This document shows positions 6,324-10,289 of a DNA stretch of 10,289 nucleotides, piece after piece. The position numbers were made by a program, and so were the translations under genes. This stretch comes from JBHIBA01 sp046758845 (lineage in GTDB: Bacteria; UBA8248; JACPRG01; G963555815), in the NCBI GenBank assembly GCA_046758845.1, contig JBHIBA010000158.1:1-10289 (forward strand), given 5' to 3'. Under the pieces are notes generated by a model that did no database searches, had not been told where the DNA came from, and saw only the letters and a program-made list of their open reading frames with translations. How positions within the stretch are numbered: position 1 is the stretch's first letter; every line of letters starts with the position of its first letter.

Positions 6324-6945
6324 GGCGGAAGACTTTTCCCCGGGGAAGGCGACCCGAGGAGAAGCGGTCGTCCAGAGGATTGGCGCAGCGACAGCCGCTC
6401 GCGGGATCGCCTGGAGCGTCCCCAACCAGATCACGCTCGTGCGTATCTTGATGACGCCGCTGTTCATCGCCTTCCTCATCTACGGCATGAAGACCCCGGC
6501 CCTGGCGGTCTTTTGCCTGTCGGGCATCACCGACGGTCTGGACGGCTTCATCGCACGCCGCTATCAACAGGCGACCCCCCTGGGCGCCCTGCTGGACCCC
6601 TTGGCCGACAAGCTGTTGTTAAACGCGTCTTTTTGGTTTCTTTCTAACCAGGGGGCGCTTCCGGTGTGGTTGACGATCCTGGTCGTGACCCGGGATGCAT
6701 TGATTGTCAGCGGGGCGATGTTCATGAAGCTGTTCGAGGGGAAGCCGGCGCTGCCCCCGAGCTTTCTCGGCAAGCTGACGACGTGCGCCCAGTTGGCGAC
6801 CATCTTTTGGGCTCTTTTGTTCTACTTCCAAGATGTGCATGCTCCCTTCCTGTCGGTCATTTCGGCCGTGGCCGCCGCCGTCACCTTCCTCTCGGGGATT
6901 CAGTATCTGGTGAGTTTCATGCGGCGGGTGGGCGACTCCTCCTGA
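6316..6945 (+). CDS. CDP-alcohol phosphatidyltransferase (PgsA-like)
   Basis: A 209-residue inner-membrane enzyme of the CDP-alcohol phosphatidyltransferase family, most likely CDP-diacylglycerol-glycerol-3-phosphate 3-phosphatidyltransferase, which makes phosphatidylglycerol phosphate. The family motif DGx2ARx8Gx3Dx3D is complete: D76, G77, A80, R81, G90, D94 and D98, with the usual extra aspartate D73. It is preceded by the characteristic PNQITLVRILMTPLFI (36-51). Hydrophobic segments at about 38-57, 61-73, 101-122, 126-137, 156-171 and 177-200 fit a six-helix protein. About 33 residues precede the core, longer than in typical PgsA, with no clear function. Start is GTG at 6316 inside the end of the SLH gene (GTGGCTGA), with GGGGTTGG upstream; a later start is possible. 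Other alcohol acceptors (inositol phosphate, serine) cannot be excluded. Confidence 0.9.
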   Translation: MAEAEDFSPGKATRGEAVVQRIGAATAARGIAWSVPNQITLVRILMTPLFIAFLIYGMKTPALAVFCLSGITDGLDGFIARRYQQATPLGALLDPLADKLLLNASFWFLSNQGALPVWLTILVVTRDALIVSGAMFMKLFEGKPALPPSFLGKLTTCAQLATIFWALLFYFQDVHAPFLSVISAVAAAVTFLSGIQYLVSFMRRVGDSS

Positions 6946-6990
6946 AGGCAGGCGCAGCCTCCGAGCAACGAGCGAGGCAGGGCGGGCTTT

Positions 6991-7022
6991 GCCGGGCCTG
7001 GGTCGATGACCCTTCGCCCGGC
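6991..7022. terminator. Hairpin between convergent genes, possible bidirectional terminator
   Basis: GCCGGG (6991-6996) pairs with CCCGGC (7017-7022), and within it GGGTC (7000-7004) pairs with GACCC (7008-7012) around a GAT loop, giving 11 base pairs broken by a small internal loop. It lies in the 120-base gap where the scpA operon and the adenosyltransferase gene converge, where a transcript end is expected. No T tract follows on either strand, so it could end transcription only by a non-standard or Rho-assisted route, or protect 3' ends. Confidence 0.35.
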
Positions 7023-7065
7023 GGTCCCCATCCCTCGGGCTGCGGGGGCGGTCCCGCGAAAACGT

Positions 7066-7578
7066 TCAGGTTTCTTCGCTCAATTTTCCGAACATGAAGA
7101 GCAGGTCCGCGAGGCGGTTCAGGTAGGCCAACAGGTGGGGGTTGTCGAGGAGGCCGTCGTCCCGAAGCTTGACGGCCAGGCGCTCTGCGCGGCGCACGAT
7201 GGCCGAGGCCAGATGCAGAGCCGCCGAGGCCGCGCCTTCGCCGGGAATGACCCAATCGGTCACCGGGCTCTTTTCCTCGGCTTCGGCCAGTCTCTTGTCC
7301 AACTTGTGGACGTGATCCTCTGCGATCCGCGCCTTCAGCCGGTGAAGGTGGTCGCGGTCGGTGGCCAGTTCCGAGCCGACGAGGAAAAGCTCCTGTTGGA
7401 TGCGCAGGGTGTCTTCTCGGAGAGGGCCCGGGGGCAGGAGCGCGCGCGCCAGGCCGAGGGCGGCCAGGGCCTCGTGCAGGGCGCCGTAAGCCTCGGTCCT
7501 GGGGTGATGCTTGGGAACGCGCCCACCGTACAGGAGGTCGGTCTGTCCGCTGTCTCCTCGGCGGGTTGCGATGGACAA
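7066..7578 (-). CDS. PduO-type cob(I)alamin adenosyltransferase, variant active interface
   Basis: A 170-residue member of the PduO/human MMAB-type family, which transfers adenosyl from ATP to cob(I)alamin to make coenzyme B12. Visible motifs: N-terminal ATP loop TRRGDSGQTDLLYGGRVPK (5-23; usually TKTGDxGxTxL...R), EAYGALHEALAALG (29-42), VIPGEGAASAALHLA (110-124), RRAERLAV (129-136) and LAYLNRLADLLFMF (150-163) with N154. Two residues stand out: the usual D of YGxxDEL is H35, and the usual R of LARTxxRR is S125, whereas the following RR is kept. In characterised PduO these two form an inter-subunit salt bridge. Start is TTG at 7578 with GAGGAGG (7586-7592) at seven-base spacing. It lies 27 bases after the Nudix gene and is probably co-transcribed. 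Activity is likely but the variation makes a changed or lost function possible. Confidence 0.85.
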   Translation of the reverse strand: MSIATRRGDSGQTDLLYGGRVPKHHPRTEAYGALHEALAALGLARALLPPGPLREDTLRIQQELFLVGSELATDRDHLHRLKARIAEDHVHKLDKRLAEAEEKSPVTDWVIPGEGAASAALHLASAIVRRAERLAVKLRDDGLLDNPHLLAYLNRLADLLFMFGKLSEET

Positions 7579-7605
7579 CGCCTGTCCTCCTCGGCCGGAG
7601 TTCGA

Positions 7606-8079
7606 TCAGCGGATCAAGGGGGGAGCGCCGACGCCGGCCTTGATCTCCCGGTAGCGCGCGGCGGCTTGGCGCAGGTAATGGATGGTGCCCTCGGTCATCT
7701 CGAGCCCGTCCAGCTCCTCCTCCTGGACCCACCGGGCCGCAGAGATATCCGAGCGCGCCTCCGCCTCCCCTGAGACGTAATCGCATAGGTAATCGATCAG
7801 GACGTAGTGGTATTGGACGCGGTTGAATTCGTCGCGGTAGATGCGGTCGAGGACAGCGGCGCATTCGAGAATTTCGACCTCAAGGCCGGTCTCCTCTTCG
7901 ACCTCCCGACGAAGGGCGTCCTCCAGGCCCTCGCCGATCTCCACGGCGCCCCCCGGAACGCTCCACACCCCCACTTTGGGAGGGACGCCGCGGCTGACGA
8001 CGAGGACCTCGTTGCCGTTCTCCTTGAAAATGAAGGCCCCCACGCCGACAATCGGGCGCGATGGATACTTTCGACCCAA
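7606..8079 (-). CDS. Nudix hydrolase
   Basis: A 157-residue Nudix pyrophosphohydrolase. The box GX5EX7REUXEEXGU is perfect at residues 44-66 (G44, E50, R58, E59, E62, E63, G65), so magnesium-dependent cleavage of an X-linked nucleoside diphosphate is expected. The preceding RGVPPKVGVWSVPGG (30-44) resembles MutT/ADP-ribose pyrophosphatase-type members that handle ADP-ribose or nucleotides; the exact substrate is not visible. A long, Y- and D-rich stretch (88-103) forms the middle strands. The TTG at 8079 is chosen because AAGGAG (8086-8091) is six bases upstream; an in-frame GTG at 8115 has no SD. It is the first gene of a two-gene unit with the cobalamin adenosyltransferase and is divergent from HU. 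Confidence 0.9.
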   Translation of the reverse strand: MGRKYPSRPIVGVGAFIFKENGNEVLVVSRGVPPKVGVWSVPGGAVEIGEGLEDALRREVEEETGLEVEILECAAVLDRIYRDEFNRVQYHYVLIDYLCDYVSGEAEARSDISAARWVQEEELDGLEMTEGTIHYLRQAAARYREIKAGVGAPPLIR

Positions 8080-8162
8080 AGCGTTCTCCTTGGAAATTCC
8101 CCTGATTGGGTGCACCGGGTGAGGACCGGTCGGCCCTCCGATCGGCCCTGCCCCACCTGCAA

Positions 8163-8192
8163 AACATAGGGGCCGGGGGGTGGGTGTGTCAA
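8163..8192 (-). promoter_or_regulatory. Candidate sigma70 promoter for the Nudix-adenosyltransferase unit
   Basis: On the minus strand, a perfect TTGACA (8187-8192) is followed at 18 bases by TATGTT (8163-8168, four of six). The start near 8156 gives a leader of about 77 bases. I see no cobalamin riboswitch in it; a full one would need more space. Confidence 0.5.
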
Positions 8193-8240
8193 CGTGTGGA
8201 GATCAGGGTGATTTTTCTTTCTCACAAGGCGCAATTTGTC

Positions 8241-8268
8241 TTGACACTGGGTGTCGGGCGGTGATAAG
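8241..8268 (+). promoter_or_regulatory. Candidate sigma70 promoter for the HU gene
   Basis: A perfect TTGACA (8241-8246) is followed at 16 bases by GATAAG (8263-8268, four of six). The start near 8275 gives a leader of about 93 bases. Its -35 is only about 50 bases from the divergent Nudix -35, so the two could share regulators. Confidence 0.55.
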
Positions 8269-8316
8269 AGAACTCGCAATCTGGGAGGTCAGCGTTTCAA
8301 TTGCCAGGGCAGAGGG

Positions 8317-8330
8317 TGCGGCTCGCCGCA
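8317..8330 (+). other. Small stem-loop in the HU leader
   Basis: TGCGG (8317-8321) and CCGCA (8326-8330) form a five-pair stem around CTCG in the predicted untranslated leader, about 25 bases before the HU SD. It might affect translation or mRNA stability; it is short enough to be chance in G+C-rich DNA. Confidence 0.3.
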
Positions 8331-8367
8331 TCGCACGGTAATCATAGGAAGGAAAAGGAGTGGGGAT

Positions 8368-8640
8368 GTGAATAAAGGGGAGCTGGTCAAAGTAATGGCG
8401 GATGGTGCCGGGATCACGTTGGGGCAGGCGGAGGCGGCGCTCCGAGCGGCGTTGGACGGAATCAAGAAGTCGTTGAGGAAGAAGGACAAGGTTACGTTGG
8501 TCGGCTTTGGGACCTTTTCGGTGAGCAAGCGCAAGGCGCGGACCGGCCGCAATCCGCGCACGGGAGCGACCCTGAGGATCGCCGCCCGGACCATCCCCAA
8601 ATTCGCTGCCGGGAGGGAACTGAAAGACGCCGTGAAATAG
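8368..8640 (+). CDS. HU family DNA-binding protein
   Basis: A 90-residue HU/IHF-family protein, the usual full length. HU dimers bend and coat DNA in the nucleoid. The N-terminal helices (1-40: KGELVKVMADGAGITLGQAE, then ALRAALDGIKKSL) are followed by LVGFGTFSVSKRKARTGRNP (48-67), the family signature at the base of the DNA-binding arms, TGATLRIAARTIPKF with the tip proline of the arm (RTIP), and FAAGRELKDAVK at the end. The features favour HU over IHF, whose subunits are usually longer. Start is GTG at 8368, with AAGGAG (8355-8360) seven bases upstream. It has its own promoter and is followed by an intrinsic terminator, so it is probably made mainly as a single-gene transcript. Confidence 0.95.
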   Translation: MNKGELVKVMADGAGITLGQAEAALRAALDGIKKSLRKKDKVTLVGFGTFSVSKRKARTGRNPRTGATLRIAARTIPKFAAGRELKDAVK

Positions 8641-8665
8641 CGATTCATTCAGCCGTTTCTTCCAG

Positions 8666-8699
8666 AAAAGGCAGGCGCCGAGGGGGCAACCTGCCTTTT
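8666..8699 (+). terminator. Intrinsic terminator after the HU gene
   Basis: AAAAGGCAGG (8666-8675) and CCTGCCTTTT (8690-8699) form a ten-pair inverted repeat with a 14-base loop, followed by CGTCTTTT. This is a standard Rho-independent terminator 25 bases after the HU stop. It ends only 22 bases before the tyrS start. Confidence 0.8.
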
Positions 8700-8721
8700 C
8701 GTCTTTTGGGGGCGAGGCCGA

Positions 8722-9954
8722 TTGGACGTTGATGCCCAGGTGGCCCGGTTGACCCGGAGCGCGGAGGAGGTGATTTCCGAGGAGGAATTGCGCAGAAAGC
8801 TCGCCAACGGTCGGCCCCTTCGCGTCAAGGCGGGCTTCGATCCCACGGCTGCCGACCTTCACCTGGGACACACGGTCCTCATCCAAAAGCTACGGCATTT
8901 TCAGGATCTTGGCCATCGCGTCCTGTTTCTCATCGGGGACTTCACGGCGCGCATCGGCGACCCCAGCGGGGTTTCCGACACCCGGCCGCAACTGACGGAG
9001 GAGCAGATCCGCGATAACACCCGAACCTACGAGCGGCAGGTTTTCAAGATCCTGGATCCGGACCGCACAGAGGTCGTCTTCAACAGCGACTGGCTGGGGC
9101 GGCTGGGCGCGGGGGACCTGTTGCGCCTGGCCTCCCATCACACGGTGGCGCGCATGCTGGAGCGGGATGATTTTCAAAAGAGGTACCGGGCGGGCGGGTC
9201 CATCGGCCTTCAGGAGTTTCTCTATCCCCTCCTGCAGGGCTATGACTCGGTGGAGCTTCGGGCGGACGTGGAGCTCGGAGGGACAGACCAGAAGTTCAAC
9301 CTCCTCGTGGGCAGAGACGTGCAACGCGCCTTCGGTCAGGAGCCTCAGGTGGTCGTGACGCTTCCGCTCCTCGTCGGGACGGACGGCCAACGCAAGATGA
9401 GCAAGAGCCTCGGCAACCACATCGGCATCGATGAACCCCCCGGCGAGGTCTACGGCAAGGTCATGTCGATCTCCGACGACTTGATGTGGAGGTATTACGA
9501 GTTGCTGAGCGACCGAGAGGAGGAGGCCATCGCCCTTTTGCGGAGGGAAGCGGAAAGCGGCGTCCGGAATCCGCGCGACGTCAAGGCCGACCTGGCGGCG
9601 GAGATGACGGCGCGCTTTCACGGCCGGGAGGCTGCCCAGCGCGCAGCGGAGGAGTTCGTCGCCCGGTTCCGCCGTCACGAGGTTCCCGAAGAGATGCCCG
9701 AACCGCAAGTCTCCCTGCGGCTGGATGACAGGAAGGCCTGGATTTGCGAAGTGATGACCAAGAGCGGCCTGGTGAAGAGCACAAGCGAGGCCCGACGCCT
9801 GATTCAGCAGGGGGCCGTGCGGGTGGATGGACACCCCACTGGCGACCCCGAGTTTTGGCTGGATGTGGCGAGCCCGCGGGTGATCCAGGTGGGAAAGCGG
9901 CGTTTCGCCAGGATTTTGCCTGAAAATGTCCGTGCCGCTCCGCAAAAATCCTGA
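8722..9954 (+). CDS. tyrS: Tyrosyl-tRNA synthetase
   Basis: A 410-residue class I synthetase that joins tyrosine to tRNA-Tyr in the cytoplasm. The ATP-site HIGH variant HLGH is at 47-50 (KAGFDPTAADLHLGH), then FLIGDFTARIGDPSG (69-83), TVARMLERDDFQKRY (141-155), EFLYPLLQGYDSVELRADVE (165-184), GGTDQKFNLLVGRD (186-199) and KMSKS at 225-229. The C-terminus (about 340-405) is an S4 RNA-binding domain (KSTSEARRLIQQGAVRVDG). The sequence resembles the TyrZ-like bacterial branch with HLGH rather than the HIGH/KFGKT branch of E. coli TyrS. Start is TTG at 8722; GGGGG and GAGG (8708-8717) serve as SD. No T-box leader is present. It sits right behind the HU terminator without a clear promoter of its own and lies upstream of the rRNA operon. 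Confidence 0.96.
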   Translation: MDVDAQVARLTRSAEEVISEEELRRKLANGRPLRVKAGFDPTAADLHLGHTVLIQKLRHFQDLGHRVLFLIGDFTARIGDPSGVSDTRPQLTEEQIRDNTRTYERQVFKILDPDRTEVVFNSDWLGRLGAGDLLRLASHHTVARMLERDDFQKRYRAGGSIGLQEFLYPLLQGYDSVELRADVELGGTDQKFNLLVGRDVQRAFGQEPQVVVTLPLLVGTDGQRKMSKSLGNHIGIDEPPGEVYGKVMSISDDLMWRYYELLSDREEEAIALLRREAESGVRNPRDVKADLAAEMTARFHGREAAQRAAEEFVARFRRHEVPEEMPEPQVSLRLDDRKAWICEVMTKSGLVKSTSEARRLIQQGAVRVDGHPTGDPEFWLDVASPRVIQVGKRRFARILPENVRAAPQKS

Positions 9955-9972
9955 GTTTGCGTTGCGGGCGGC
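9934..9972 (+). terminator. Possible tyrS 3' hairpin
   Basis: GCCGC and CCGCA (9934-9938, 9940-9944) pair with TGCGG and GCGGC (9963-9967, 9968-9972), a ten-pair stem with one bulged T and an 18-base loop. It begins inside the last codons of tyrS. No T tract follows, so termination is uncertain. Confidence 0.3.
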
Positions 9973-10076
9973 GGGAAATAGTGTGGCAGGAAAGAAAGGG
10001 CGGAAGTATATTGTACGTTGGCGTAGGCCCAGAGAAGATGTTCTTTGGAAGCCGGCGATTTCCTCCGTAAAAAGGC

Positions 10077-10105
10077 TTGACACAGCAAGTATGACGGGGC
10101 AAAAT
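10077..10105 (+). promoter_or_regulatory. rRNA operon promoter
   Basis: A perfect TTGACA (10077-10082) lies 17 bases before CAAAAT (10100-10105, four of six), with a short A-rich stretch (10069-10073) upstream. A start near 10112 gives a leader of about 125 bases before 16S, typical of rRNA operons. Additional weaker promoters may lie further upstream. Confidence 0.6.
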
Positions 10106-10132
10106 TACCCGTCACTCTTATCTGTTCTCTTC

Positions 10133-10145
10133 GTTCTTTGACAAC
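10133..10145 (+). promoter_or_regulatory. BoxA-like rRNA antitermination site
   Basis: GTTCTTTGACAAC resembles the rrn BoxA (TGCTCTTTAACAA in E. coli), which in RNA binds NusB-S10 and lets polymerase read through the untranslated rRNA operon without Rho termination. It lies in the leader, about 92 bases before the mature 16S end, the expected place. The embedded TTGACA could be mistaken for a -35 box. Confidence 0.6.
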
Positions 10146-10236
10146 CGAATAGGGTGCATCGCAGCCCAACGGGTTTCTTTGAGCAAGAAGCGGACGGCCT
10201 CGATAGAGTGTCGTCCCGACAGCAAACTCGCAGTTT

Positions 10237-10289
10237 CAACTGGAGAGTTTGATCCTGGCTCAGAACGAACGCTGGCGGCGTGCCTAACA
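10237..10289 (+). rRNA. rrs: 16S ribosomal RNA, 5' end (partial)
   Basis: The universal bacterial 5' segment AGAGTTTGATCCTGGCTCAG begins at 10244 (E. coli position 8), followed by AACGAACGCTGGCGGCGTGC. Counting back places the mature 5' end near 10237. The gene runs out of the window after 53 bases. The AACGAACGC-GCGTGCCTAACA pattern occurs in several phyla and does not identify one. Confidence 0.97.

Noticed and set aside
8080..8156. Cobalamin riboswitch ahead of the Nudix-adenosyltransferase unit
   Set aside because: The leader is too short (about 77 bases) and shows no B12-box-like sequence.
8890..10083. A 397-codon open frame on the minus strand opposite tyrS
   Set aside because: tyrS is unmistakable on the plus strand and the antisense product resembles no family.
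10138..10143. TTGACA as a second rRNA promoter -35
   Set aside because: It lies within a BoxA-like element, and there is no -10-like hexamer at 16-18 bases in the following G+C-rich sequence.
1..10289. CRISPR array, insertion sequence, prophage, toxin-antitoxin or defence genes
   Set aside because: No regularly spaced repeats, transposase, integrase, paired inverted ends or recognisable defence proteins were seen. The genes are housekeeping types with uniform composition.

Overview
This is a G+C-rich bacterial chromosome segment, dense with housekeeping genes and ending in the first 53 bases of a 16S rRNA gene. The 16S 5' end (AGAGTTTGATCCTGGCTCAG, then AACGAACGCTGGCGGCGTGCC), -35/-10 promoters of sigma70 type, a BoxA-like rRNA leader and frequent GTG/TTG starts with good Shine-Dalgarno (SD) sequences show it is bacterial. 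The family mix (ScpAB-RluB operon, SLH-domain protein, PduO-type adenosyltransferase) fits a deep Gram-negative lineage such as a former deltaproteobacterial group, Methylomirabilota, Nitrospirota or a relative. A high-G+C Firmicute is not excluded. The short 16S stub cannot settle this.

Layout. 1-226: a nested inverted repeat around a 17-G run, then small hairpins, direct repeats and a possible promoter. 227-511: a small hydrophobic ORF. 512-723: no gene seen. 724-1917 (-): class I/II aminotransferase. 2086-3078 (-): a protein of the 4,5-dihydroxyphthalate decarboxylase-like, substrate-binding-protein fold family. 3079-3402: divergent promoters. 3403-6945 (+): five genes whose ends all overlap by 1-8 bases: scpA, scpB, rluB, a secreted TPR-SLH protein and a CDP-alcohol phosphatidyltransferase. 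6946-7065: convergent gap with a hairpin. 7066-8079 (-): a Nudix hydrolase followed by a PduO-type cobalamin adenosyltransferase. 8080-8367: divergent promoters. 8368-8640 (+): HU. 8666-8699: terminator hairpin. 8722-9954 (+): tyrS. 9955-10236: rRNA promoter and leader. 10237 onward: 16S rRNA.

Functionally, the central operon joins chromosome compaction (ScpAB with SMC), 23S rRNA modification (RluB), an envelope-associated repeat protein and phospholipid synthesis. The right end holds nucleoid (HU) and translation genes (TyrRS, 16S). I see no mobile element, CRISPR array, phage, toxin-antitoxin or defence genes, and no clear new multi-gene system. The best leads are a PduO-type adenosyltransferase that lacks both partners of the family's inter-subunit salt bridge, the uncharacterised TPR-SLH gene locked into the scpAB operon, and tyrS placed directly behind an intrinsic terminator.
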